7,398 nt of DNA from Thermoflexales bacterium. Lineage in GTDB: Bacteria; Chloroflexota; Anaerolineae; J036; Brachytrichaceae. The stretch lies in the NCBI GenBank assembly GCA_017998555.1, contig JAGOCU010000103.1, positions 1 through 7,398 on the forward strand. The letters run 5' to 3'. The position numbers and the translations under genes were made by a program. Below the pieces are notes generated by a model. It made no database searches, had not been told where the DNA came from, and saw only the letters and a list, made by a program, of their open reading frames with translations. Positions 1-5,753 of this stretch are shown here, one piece after another (within the stretch, counting starts at the first letter, position 1; every line of letters begins with the position of its first letter).

Positions 1-20
1 AAGTGGACATTTGTCCGCTT
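1..20. promoter_or_regulatory. Operator palindrome 1, probable TetR-family binding site
   Basis: The sequence is AAGTGGACATTTGTCCGCTT, with core GGACA-N2-TGTCC and outer AAG/CTT arms; only one arm position breaks the symmetry. It overlaps the -35 box of the rightward promoter and lies just downstream of the start predicted for the leftward promoter. A second palindrome with the same core is centred 33 bp away, about three helical turns. Binding by the adjacent TetR-family protein is inferred from position and from the usual autoregulation in this family. Confidence 0.75.
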
Positions 21-31
21 TGTGCTAAGAT
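4..31 (+). promoter_or_regulatory. Rightward promoter of the TetR-family gene
   Basis: A TGGACA -35 box (4-9, five of six consensus matches) is followed by a 16-nt spacer and TAAGAT (26-31, four of six). TG at 23-24 gives an extended -10 form. The predicted start is near 38, leaving about 40 nt of leader before the ATG at 79. The -35 box is part of operator 1, as expected for an autorepressed gene. Based on consensus matching only. Confidence 0.6.
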
Positions 32-58
32 ATTACCGGACACATGTCCACTTGTCAA
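30..58 (-). promoter_or_regulatory. Leftward divergent promoter
   Basis: On the minus strand a perfect TTGACA -35 box (58-53) is separated by exactly 17 nt from TAATAT (35-30), a strong sigma-70-type arrangement. It fires towards the left edge, so an unseen divergent gene probably begins just outside the window. Operator 2 fills its spacer and operator 1 sits just after its predicted start near 23. Its -10 box overlaps that of the rightward promoter by two bases, so the two promoters probably compete. Confidence 0.65.
34..53. promoter_or_regulatory. Operator palindrome 2, probable TetR-family binding site
   Basis: The sequence is TACCGGACACATGTCCACTT, with the same GGACA-N2-TGTCC core as the palindrome at 1-20; its right arm is the exact complement of the first site's left arm. 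It covers the predicted start of the rightward transcript and the spacer of the leftward promoter, so occupancy should block both. A further imperfect half-site, AAGTGGAAA at 57-65 (8 of 9 matches to AAGTGGACA), overlaps the only purine-rich stretch before the TetR start codon. Confidence 0.75.
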
Positions 59-78
59 GTGGAAAGACTGAGTAAACT

Positions 79-741
79 ATGAGACTTTTTCCGATGGATG
101 ACATTCAGGTTGGCCTTCCGATCGTCAATGACAGCGGCGGCGCCGAGCGCGCCGAGCGCTGTGACGCCGCGGCCAATCGCGCCCGGATTCTGGCGGTTGC
201 GGAGAAACTATTTGCAGAACGCGGCGTCGCCGAGGTCACCATGGCCGACATCGCCCGCGCGGCGGGCGTAGGCCAGGGCACCCTCTATCGGCGTTTCGCC
301 AACAAGAGCGAGCTCAGCCTGGCCCTGATGGACCGCCAGTTTCGCGAGTTTCAGGACATCGTCATGCGCCAGATCAACTGGATGATCGGGGCTCGGGCGG
401 CCCGGCTGGGCCAATTGGAGTGGGCGCTCGAAAGCCTGATCGGGTTCGCGGAGAAGCATTCGGCGCTGTTGTGCGAGGCCGAGCGGGGCGGAGTGGACGT
501 GCCCAACTCCGGGCCGCAGGCCCCGCCGATGATGTGGCAGTACATGACGATCCGCGGGTTGCTGCAGGCCGCCGTTGACGCGGGTGAAGTGTCGCGCGAG
601 ATTGACGTGCCGGTGACGGCCGACATGCTCTTGGCCCCGTTGCACCCAAGCACGTTCAGCTTTTACCGCCGCGCGCGGGGGTATTCCATCGAGCGCATCA
701 ATGCCGCGCTGAAGCGCATCGTCGGCCGTCTGCCGCGCTGA
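79..741 (+). CDS. TetR/AcrR-family transcriptional regulator
   Basis: A 220-residue one-component repressor-type protein. Residues about 34-80 form the TetR N-terminal DNA-binding domain: RARILAVAEKLFAERG is the first helix region, and the helix-turn-helix spans about 56-75 and contains ADIARAAGVGQGTLYRRF, a close fit to the family pattern. The rest (about 85-220) is a helical ligand-binding and dimerisation domain, too variable to reveal the ligand. Residues 1-33 are a long, low-complexity lead-in. The ATG at 79 is chosen because GGAAAG lies 12 nt upstream; the in-frame ATG at 94 has no visible ribosome-binding site but cannot be excluded. Two matched palindromes and divergent promoters just upstream suggest it represses itself and an unseen gene on the left, often an efflux pump or oxidoreductase in this family. 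The family call is firm; the target and ligand are unknown. Confidence 0.93.
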   Translation: MRLFPMDDIQVGLPIVNDSGGAERAERCDAAANRARILAVAEKLFAERGVAEVTMADIARAAGVGQGTLYRRFANKSELSLALMDRQFREFQDIVMRQINWMIGARAARLGQLEWALESLIGFAEKHSALLCEAERGGVDVPNSGPQAPPMMWQYMTIRGLLQAAVDAGEVSREIDVPVTADMLLAPLHPSTFSFYRRARGYSIERINAALKRIVGRLPR

Positions 742-754
742 ATGCCAGTACTCC

Positions 755-797
755 CCGGGATTGACATCCCCGGCTCCGCCGGGGATGTCAATCCCGG
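755..797. repeat. Perfect 20-bp inverted repeat with 3-nt loop
   Basis: Arms 755-774 and 778-797 are exact reverse complements around the loop TCC. The outer unit reads CCGGGATTGACATCCCCGG. It lies between convergent genes, so it could stop transcription from both sides, but neither strand has a T-run after the stem, so it is not a textbook intrinsic terminator. Each arm is itself quasi-palindromic (CCGGG...CCCGG), so two small hairpins are an alternative to one long one. A third unit follows at 821-840. It may belong to a dispersed intergenic palindrome family; that is inference. Confidence 0.85.
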
Positions 798-820
798 AAA
801 GAACCCATCAGGGGCGCCCG

Positions 821-840
821 CCGGGGGATGTCATTCCCGG
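821..840. repeat. Third, diverged copy of the CCGGG...CCCGG unit
   Basis: CCGGGGGATGTCATTCCCGG matches the right arm at 779-797 except for one inserted G and one A-to-T change. It has the same orientation as that arm and lacks a partner arm. It can form a small hairpin with a CCGGG/CCCGG stem and lies 10 nt beyond the stop codon of the channel-like gene, so it may contribute to 3'-end formation of that operon. Confidence 0.65.
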
Positions 841-850
841 CCATAACCCG

Positions 851-1951
851 CTAGCGATTGCGCCGGGGAAAGACCGGCGGCACCCGAAAGGGCGGCATCC
901 GGTCTGATGACCACAACGCGCCGGGCGGGGCCAGGGTCAAGCTGCACAACCGAAGCAGCACATCGTCATAGTTGACCCGCCAGCCCGCAAAATCGAGCCA
1001 GGCCGTGTCAAGATCGTCACGAATCGGAAGATTGGCCGCGCGGAGCTTCTCGACGACCTCCAGGTACTCGTCCTTTGAGATGCTGATCGGATCGCCGCGC
1101 CGGGGGTTCTTGCGGTAGGGGATCTCGAAGAAATCCGACACCCGCCGCAGCGCGACGAATCCGGCCCGCAGACAGAGCAGGCTGTGCGGATCGCTCACCT
1201 CGAGGTCAAGCGTCGAGGCCACCAGGGCGGCGGTATCCAACACCGTTCCCGCCGCCAGGGTCCAGGACCGATCGGGTTGTGGCGAACGAAAAAAATTAAG
1301 CACCGCCAGGGTGGTGTGGCTTTCCTCCAGATCGGTGAACCAGAGTTCCCATTGGGGCCAGAGCTCGCCGAGTTGTTTCGTGCCCCGGATGCGCTGGTAG
1401 CGCGACAGCAGCTCGACGGCGTTGGGCGGCGTGCCGGCCCGGATCTCAAGCATGGTCACACCCGCTTCGCGGCGCTGGAAGGCGCTGTAGATGGTCGGCA
1501 GATAGGAGATCAACAGCGCGATCATGAGCGGGCCGAGGGCGGCCTCGCTGAAAGCCACGAAGGCCGTGGCGGTGTTGGGCGGGACGGCGAAACCCAGGGT
1601 GAACAACGATGAGCCGCTCTCGCGCAATGCTTCTGCAAACGGCGTCACGCCCAGGCCGGTGTAAATCAGGCTGTAGCCCAGCAGAATCAACAGCATCCAG
1701 GGCGCCATGCAACTCAGCAGAGCGACCGGGCCATACATGGCCATGACCCGATCCAGACGCGCGTACGGTCCGTCGAGCGGCGCAAAGACATGGAATATCC
1801 GGCGGACGACGACGAAGGTGATCCGAACGAGCAGATCACCGGCCGCCCGCGGCAATACCAGGGTCCGGATGATCGAGCTGAGCGCGTAGCCGATGCCAGC
1901 CGCGCCCAGGATGAACAGCCCGATCCGGGCGAGCGTCTCCAGCATCGCCAT
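851..1951 (-). CDS. Channel-like membrane protein with pore-loop-like segment, function unknown
   Basis: A 366-residue protein with membrane segments at about 8-28, possibly 40-57, 73-98 and 131-155, then a cytoplasmic C-terminal half of about 210 residues. Between the last two segments, residues 107-123 form a short re-entrant-looking stretch with S114-S-L-F-T-L-G-F121. This layout (helix, pore loop, helix) and the T-L-G-F sequence recall the TVGYG filter of two-helix potassium channels, but the second glycine is missing (A122) and no RCK-type GxGxxG motif is visible in the tail. The tail is rich in Trp, Leu and charged residues (WPQWELWFTDLEESH at about 199-213) and looks like a conserved folded domain I cannot name. 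It starts 6 nt after the preceding stop, with no clear Shine-Dalgarno sequence, so translational coupling is likely. A second ATG two codons in is possible. Ion-channel function is inference. Confidence 0.8.
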   Translation of the reverse strand: MAMLETLARIGLFILGAAGIGYALSSIIRTLVLPRAAGDLLVRITFVVVRRIFHVFAPLDGPYARLDRVMAMYGPVALLSCMAPWMLLILLGYSLIYTGLGVTPFAEALRESGSSLFTLGFAVPPNTATAFVAFSEAALGPLMIALLISYLPTIYSAFQRREAGVTMLEIRAGTPPNAVELLSRYQRIRGTKQLGELWPQWELWFTDLEESHTTLAVLNFFRSPQPDRSWTLAAGTVLDTAALVASTLDLEVSDPHSLLCLRAGFVALRRVSDFFEIPYRKNPRRGDPISISKDEYLEVVEKLRAANLPIRDDLDTAWLDFAGWRVNYDDVLLRLCSLTLAPPGALWSSDRMPPFRVPPVFPRRNR

Positions 1952-1957
1952 GGCCGG

Positions 1958-2335
1958 TCAGAAGCCGTAGCCCGTGGTCACCCCGCGCAGCCCAAAGGCC
2001 GCGGTCAATAGCGTCAACGCGGCGTAGATCAGGATCGCCCCGCGATCGTCGCGCCCGCGGGTGAAGGCAAAGGTGGCCGGGACGGCGATGATGACCAGGG
2101 ATCCATACAGGTAGTGGACGAAGCGCACCTGCGATCCGAGGCCGAGGCCGATCAGGACCAGGCCCAGGGCGAGCTGGATCAGCCCAACGACTGGGCTCAA
2201 CGCCAGCGCTCCCCAGTAGCTCCCGTCGATCCGCTGCGCGCCGCGAAAGAAGCTGATCATCCCCCATACGCCCAGGAAGGTGTTGAACAGGATCACCGCC
2301 GTGGCGATGCTGATGTGAATCTGTAGGATGTTCAT
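1958..2335 (-). CDS. Small four-helix integral membrane protein, unknown function
   Basis: A 125-residue, almost wholly membrane-embedded protein. Four hydrophobic segments are visible at about 8-30, 42-66, 73-92 and 99-116, with short loops (FRGAQRIDGSYW, residues 30-41, and FTRGRDDRGA, residues 91-100). Histidines H7 and H74 lie at or near the starts of helices 1 and 3 and could bind a cofactor, but no recognised haem motif is present. I do not recognise the family. Its ATG overlaps the rimO stop as ATGA, and GGGGGA lies 9 nt upstream inside rimO, so it is almost certainly co-transcribed and translationally coupled with rimO. The channel-like gene follows 6 nt downstream, so the two membrane proteins may be made in similar amounts and may interact; that is inference. 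Confidence 0.82.
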   Translation of the reverse strand: MNILQIHISIATAVILFNTFLGVWGMISFFRGAQRIDGSYWGALALSPVVGLIQLALGLVLIGLGLGSQVRFVHYLYGSLVIIAVPATFAFTRGRDDRGAILIYAALTLLTAAFGLRGVTTGYGF

Positions 2336-3699
2336 CCGCGCTTGTCCCCCACCACCAGAGGCAGTTCCTGAACAACGGTCCCGGTCAGGTCGTATTCCAT
2401 CGCTCCCGTGATCTTGACCGGGACCATTTCGCCGACCGGCACGGTCCCATCGATGATGACCAGCCCATCCACTTCCGGCGCGTCGCGATACGTGCGGCCA
2501 ACGCTCAACCCATCGTTCTGGCCCTCAATCAGGGTGAGCAGGGTCTTGCCCACATGCTGTTGGTTGCGGGTGAGCGAGATCTGCTGCTGGGTTTTCATCA
2601 GCGCGTCCCGGCGGGCGATCTTGACATCCTCGGGCACCTGGCCGGGCATCGCGCCGCTGGGCGAATCGGCCTCGAAGGAATAGGTGAAGACGCCGACCCG
2701 ATCGAAGGCCATGTCCTCCACGAACTTGACCAGCTCGTCAAACTCGGCATCGGTCTCACCCGGGTAGCCGACGATGAAGGTCGTGCGGACCGCCAGATCG
2801 GGGATGGCCGAGCGCATCTTGCCCAGCGTGCGATAGACCCAATCGATATTGCTCGGCCGGCGCATGCGCCGCAGCACGGCCGGGCTGCCATGCTGGAGCG
2901 GGATGTCCAGATACTTGACGACTTTCGGGTTGGTGGCCATGACCTCGATCAGGCGATCTGTGACCGCGCCGGGGTAGGCATACATCAGGCGCACCCAGTC
3001 CAGCCCGGGCGCCTCGCGGGTGATATCGGTGATGAGGCCGGCCAGGCCCTCCTTCATCCCAAGGTCGCTGCCGTAGTCGGTCAGATCCTGGGCGATGAGG
3101 ATGAGCTCGCGCACGCCATTGGCCGCCAGATCGCGGGCCTCGTTCAGGATCAGATCGGGCTTTCGGCTGCGCATCGTGCCCTTGATGGTCGGGATGGTGC
3201 AGAACGCGCACGGCCGCCGGCAGCCGTCGGCGATCTTGAGATAGGCGCTGGCGCCCTGGACGGCCACCCGCTGGGCGCCGTGCTCGTCCTCGCCCACCGT
3301 CACCGCGTCGGTGGGCAGGTGATACATGGGCTCGGGCCGTTGCCGGCCGCGCACACGTTCGATGAAGTCGACGATGTCCATCCAGCGCCGCGTGCCGATC
3401 ACGCCGTCGAGGCCGGGCACTTCCTGGGCGAGCTTTGGCCCCCAGAGCTGCGACAGGCAGCCGGCGGCGATCAGCATCTGGTTCTTCTTCTTCTTGTCGG
3501 CCAGCTCGCGCAGCGAGCGGATGGATTCGTCGCGGGCCGGTCCGATGAAGCCGCAGGTGTTGACCAGCAGGATGTCGGCCCGCTCGGGCCGGTCAAGTCC
3601 GCGATAGCCGGTTTCGGCCAGCAGGGCGGCCATGCTGTCGCTATCGACGGTGTTCTTGGAGCACCCCAGGGAGAGGAGATAGTAGGTTTTTTTGGTCAT
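2332..3699 (-). CDS. rimO: Ribosomal protein S12 methylthiotransferase RimO
   Basis: A 455-residue radical SAM enzyme. RimO adds a methylthio group to the conserved aspartate of ribosomal protein S12, using two 4Fe-4S clusters. The N-terminal UPF0004 domain carries the three auxiliary-cluster cysteines in SLGCSKN (C13), NTCGF (C49) and AAGCLSQ (C81). The radical SAM motif CxxxCxxC is C160, C164 and C167 in ADGCRRPCAFC, followed by the typical IPTIKGTMRSR. The SAM core runs to about 370 and includes LDIPLQHGS and FIVGYPGET. A C-terminal TRAM domain covers about 378-447. The SLGCSKN form and the length favour RimO over the tRNA enzyme MiaB. The ATG at 3699 gives the usual N-terminus; GGAG lies 13 nt upstream, a rather long spacing. 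The gene follows rodZ-like by 54 nt with no terminator between them. A run of seven A's occupies codons 3-5 (3687-3693). Confidence 0.95.
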   Translation of the reverse strand: MTKKTYYLLSLGCSKNTVDSDSMAALLAETGYRGLDRPERADILLVNTCGFIGPARDESIRSLRELADKKKKNQMLIAAGCLSQLWGPKLAQEVPGLDGVIGTRRWMDIVDFIERVRGRQRPEPMYHLPTDAVTVGEDEHGAQRVAVQGASAYLKIADGCRRPCAFCTIPTIKGTMRSRKPDLILNEARDLAANGVRELILIAQDLTDYGSDLGMKEGLAGLITDITREAPGLDWVRLMYAYPGAVTDRLIEVMATNPKVVKYLDIPLQHGSPAVLRRMRRPSNIDWVYRTLGKMRSAIPDLAVRTTFIVGYPGETDAEFDELVKFVEDMAFDRVGVFTYSFEADSPSGAMPGQVPEDVKIARRDALMKTQQQISLTRNQQHVGKTLLTLIEGQNDGLSVGRTYRDAPEVDGLVIIDGTVPVGEMVPVKITGAMEYDLTGTVVQELPLVVGDKRG

Positions 3700-3753
3700 G
3701 CTGACAGGGTTGCTCCGGCGGCGGCGGCCGCCCGTGTCTGGCGCGAAGTGGCG

Positions 3754-4938
3754 CTACTCGTCCTTGATCGTGCCGGCCGCGTCCCAGGTGCGGCGCACGA
3801 CGACATTGCGGGCGCCCAACGGACCCAGCCGTTCGCCGTTTACGATGGCGTCGAAGGCCCCGGCATTTCCGGTCTCGAGGGTCAGGCTGCGGGCCGCCGT
3901 CCAGGCCAGGGCGGGGCCAATCGGGGTGATCCCCTCGAAGACCAGCGCGCCGTCGACGGTGACCCGCACCCAGGCCCGCTCGCGGGCATCGAGGGTGAAT
4001 TGCATCCCGCCGCCGGCCCGCGGCGCAAAGCGCAGGGCTGGCCCAGTTGCGGTGGGTGTTGCGCCGGCCGCGACCGGCGATGTCGGGATCGGCCCGGGCG
4101 TCGCCGCGAAAATCGGGGTGGCATCGCTGACACCCGGAGTTGGGCGCAGGATCGTCACCGCGGTCGCGGCCGGGGCCGCCGTGTTGAGCAGCCGCGTGAC
4201 GGCTGGCAGACCGACAAAGAGGATCAAGGCCAAACCCAGGACGAGCACGGCACCCGCCGCAATCATGCCGATCGCGCGGGCCGGCAGCGCAGCTCGCGGC
4301 GCGCGCGATCCCAGCGTCGCCGACGGATTGATCCGAGTGATGACGGGCGTCCCCTTCAGGCTGAAGGAGCTGACCATATCCTCGCGCGACCGATTGCCAT
4401 TTGGTCCCCGGGTCTCCGCTTCGACGGGCTCAGGTTCCGCATCGATTTCGTCAAGCGAGCGGTACACCCGCTCGTTGGGCGGCAGGGTTACCGAGCCGGC
4501 GGCGGGGGCATCCGCCATCGCGTCCAGTTCCGCCGCTTCGGGGGGCGGAAGCGCGGCCCGGTATTTGGGCGGGCGGGGCGTGTTCAGCGCTTCGAGCCGA
4601 GCGCGCTGCAAGCGGGCGGACTGCGGGCGCTCCCGCGCGGGCGGAGGCGGGATGTATTCGTCCCGCATCACCAGCGCGATGTTCCCGGTCGTCGTTTCGA
4701 ACTCCTCCACGCACTGGTCAGCATCCATGCCGAGATAGCGGGCATAGATATGGATGAATCCGCGCGAGGGCGGACCGTCGGGCAACTCGCCCCAGTCCCC
4801 AGTCTCGATGGCTTCGAGGTAGCGCCAGCGGATCCGCGTCGCCTTTTCGACATCGGCGAGGGTGGCTCCGCGCGACTCGCGCGCATCACGCATGCGCTGG
4901 GCGAGACCGGTGGCGTTCAACGGTTCATTTCCGGGCAT
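3754..4938 (-). CDS. rodZ: RodZ-like bitopic membrane protein (HTH_25 plus DUF4115)
   Basis: A 394-residue protein with the full RodZ layout. Residues about 12-80 are the HTH_25 helix-turn-helix (LAQRMRDARESRGATLADVE, then RWRYLEAIETGDW and SRGFIHIYARYLG). A long Pro/Ala/Glu-rich cytoplasmic linker runs to about 220, a single membrane helix covers about 221-244, an Ala/Pro/Thr-rich outer linker covers about 248-303, and a DUF4115 beta domain (about 308-388, with ERAWVRVTVDG) lies outside. In model bacteria RodZ links MreB filaments to the elongation machinery. No mreB is in this window, so a cell-shape role is carried over from the family. Choosing the ATG at 4938 keeps the HTH intact; the next in-frame ATG (M16) would cut it. 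No Shine-Dalgarno sequence is visible, and a TATAAT box lies only 9 nt upstream, so the message may be leaderless. First gene of the probable rodZ-rimO-membrane-protein operon. Confidence 0.88.
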   Translation of the reverse strand: MPGNEPLNATGLAQRMRDARESRGATLADVEKATRIRWRYLEAIETGDWGELPDGPPSRGFIHIYARYLGMDADQCVEEFETTTGNIALVMRDEYIPPPPARERPQSARLQRARLEALNTPRPPKYRAALPPPEAAELDAMADAPAAGSVTLPPNERVYRSLDEIDAEPEPVEAETRGPNGNRSREDMVSSFSLKGTPVITRINPSATLGSRAPRAALPARAIGMIAAGAVLVLGLALILFVGLPAVTRLLNTAAPAATAVTILRPTPGVSDATPIFAATPGPIPTSPVAAGATPTATGPALRFAPRAGGGMQFTLDARERAWVRVTVDGALVFEGITPIGPALAWTAARSLTLETGNAGAFDAIVNGERLGPLGARNVVVRRTWDAAGTIKDE

Positions 4939-4947
4939 CCGCGTTTG

Positions 4948-4953
4948 ATTATA
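4948..4953 (-). promoter_or_regulatory. -10 box of the rodZ-rimO operon promoter
   Basis: A perfect TATAAT on the minus strand ends 9 nt before the ATG at 4938. No good -35 hexamer lies 16-18 nt upstream (TGGGGG at 16 nt is the best). If used, transcription would start at or within a few bases of the start codon, giving a leaderless or nearly leaderless message. Confidence 0.55.
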
Positions 4954-4984
4954 GATGGGCCGCCTGATTCCCCCAGGTTTTCAC

Positions 4985-5010
4985 CACAAAGACACGAAGG
5001 CACACACGAA
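4985..5010. repeat. Degenerate CAC(A/G)AAG(A/G) tandem motif
   Basis: Three imperfect short units read CACAAAGA, CACGAAGG, then CACACACGAA. The motif lies between the rplI terminator and the rodZ promoter; part of the last unit's A-run forms the terminator T-tract on the other strand. Similar CACAAAGACACGAAGG-type sequences occur in intergenic regions of several bacterial phyla as I recall them; membership in a dispersed family is inference. Confidence 0.5.
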
Positions 5011-5067
5011 AAACGGGCGGGCGGTCAGGATCGGACTCTTGGAAGCCCAAACATGACCGCCCGCCCG
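5009..5067 (-). terminator. Intrinsic terminator of rplI
   Basis: Arms 5014-5027 and 5054-5067 form a perfect 14-bp GC-rich stem (CGGGCGGGCGGTCA and its complement). On the minus strand the stem is followed immediately by TTTTT (5013-5009). It lies 35 nt past the rplI stop, in the right orientation. The 26-nt loop is unusually long and holds a nested TTGG/CCAA mini-hairpin (5039-5050). Confidence 0.85.
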
Positions 5068-5101
5068 GCGTGCTGCGGAATTGTTATGAAAGCGGCGGCC
5101 T

Positions 5102-5641
5102 TCAGGCGGCCGGTGTCTCGGCGGCGGCTTCTTCCGCGACCGGCTCGGGCTCGGGTTCGGCGGCAACGGGCGCGGCTGCCACAACCTGCTTGACACCCTC
5201 GGCCAGAACCACAACCGTCACGGTCGGGGCGACATCAGCGGCCAGACGGACGGGAACGACATACGTCCCGACGTCGCGGATGGGCTCGCGCAACGCGACC
5301 TTGCGCTTGTCAAATTCCTTGCCGAGCAGCTTGGCGATCTCCGCGGCGATGGTGGCCGAGGTGATCGATCCGTAGAGCTTGCCCTTCTCCCCGGCGCGCG
5401 CCGTGAAGTGAATGGTCTGGCCCGTGAGCACCTGGGCAGTCGCATCGATGTCAGACTGCTGCGTCGCGCGGGTCTTGACAGCCCGGGTCTTGACCGACTC
5501 GGCCTGCTTGATGGCGCCAGCGGTGGCCAGAAAGGCCAGACCGCGGGGCAGAAGGAAGTTGCGCCCGTAGCCATCGGCCACGGTCTTGACCTCGCCAGCG
5601 TGGCCGAGCTTATAGACGTCCTGAGTAAGAAGCACTTTCAT
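5102..5641 (-). CDS. rplI: 50S ribosomal protein L9
   Basis: A 179-residue L9 protein, a two-domain component of the large ribosomal subunit near the L1 stalk base. The N-terminal rRNA-binding domain is unmistakable: MKVLLTQDVYKLGHAGEVKT, then DGYGRNFLLPRGLA, matching the L9 signature. The connecting helix follows (about 42-75), and the C-terminal domain is at about 76-150 (GEKGKLYGSITS, VALREPIRDVGTYVVPVRL). L9 is usually about 148-150 residues; here the last 25-30 residues are an Ala/Pro/Glu-rich acidic tail (AEPEPEPVAEE). The reading frame stays open upstream to an ATG at 5800, but the conserved N-terminus and AGGTG just before the ATG at 5641 fix the start. A -10 box is upstream and a strong terminator is downstream, so it appears to be transcribed alone, without rpsF, ssb or rpsR beside it. 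Confidence 0.97.
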   Translation of the reverse strand: MKVLLTQDVYKLGHAGEVKTVADGYGRNFLLPRGLAFLATAGAIKQAESVKTRAVKTRATQQSDIDATAQVLTGQTIHFTARAGEKGKLYGSITSATIAAEIAKLLGKEFDKRKVALREPIRDVGTYVVPVRLAADVAPTVTVVVLAEGVKQVVAAAPVAAEPEPEPVAEEAAAETPAA

Positions 5642-5713
5642 GTCGCACCTGTAAGACACAACAAAACGCACCCCTTGTGGGCGCGCCAGCCTGTGTGATT
5701 GATTGGGGCGCGG

Positions 5714-5719
5714 ATTATA
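5714..5719 (-). promoter_or_regulatory. -10 box of the rplI promoter
   Basis: A perfect TATAAT on the minus strand, about 72 nt before the rplI ATG, predicts a leader of roughly 65 nt. No convincing -35 hexamer lies 16-18 nt upstream. The 56-bp palindrome lies 34 nt further upstream of this box, outside the transcribed leader. Confidence 0.55.
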
Positions 5720-5753
5720 GCCCATCTTTGTCGGCCGTCTCTCGCAAATGTTA

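Noticed and set aside
755..840. CRISPR array made of the CCGGG...CCCGG units
   Set aside because: Only three units, in mixed orientation with unequal spacing, and no cas genes nearby.
1836..2375. Minus-strand open frame of 179 codons in another frame over the four-helix protein
   Set aside because: It overlaps rimO and both membrane-protein genes out of frame and has an Arg/His/Pro-rich composition without hydrophobic helices.
3700..3753. GC-rich palindromic GGCGGCCGCC between rodZ and rimO as a terminator
   Set aside because: The stem is only about 5 bp and no T-run follows on the minus strand; it is typical of GC-rich sequence.
2554..5193. Very long plus-strand open frame (about 879 codons) opposite rimO, rodZ and the end of rplI
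   Set aside because: It is antisense to three genes with clear family motifs, its translation is rich in Arg, Gly, His and Ala with no recognisable domain, and GC-rich DNA often gives stop-free antisense frames.
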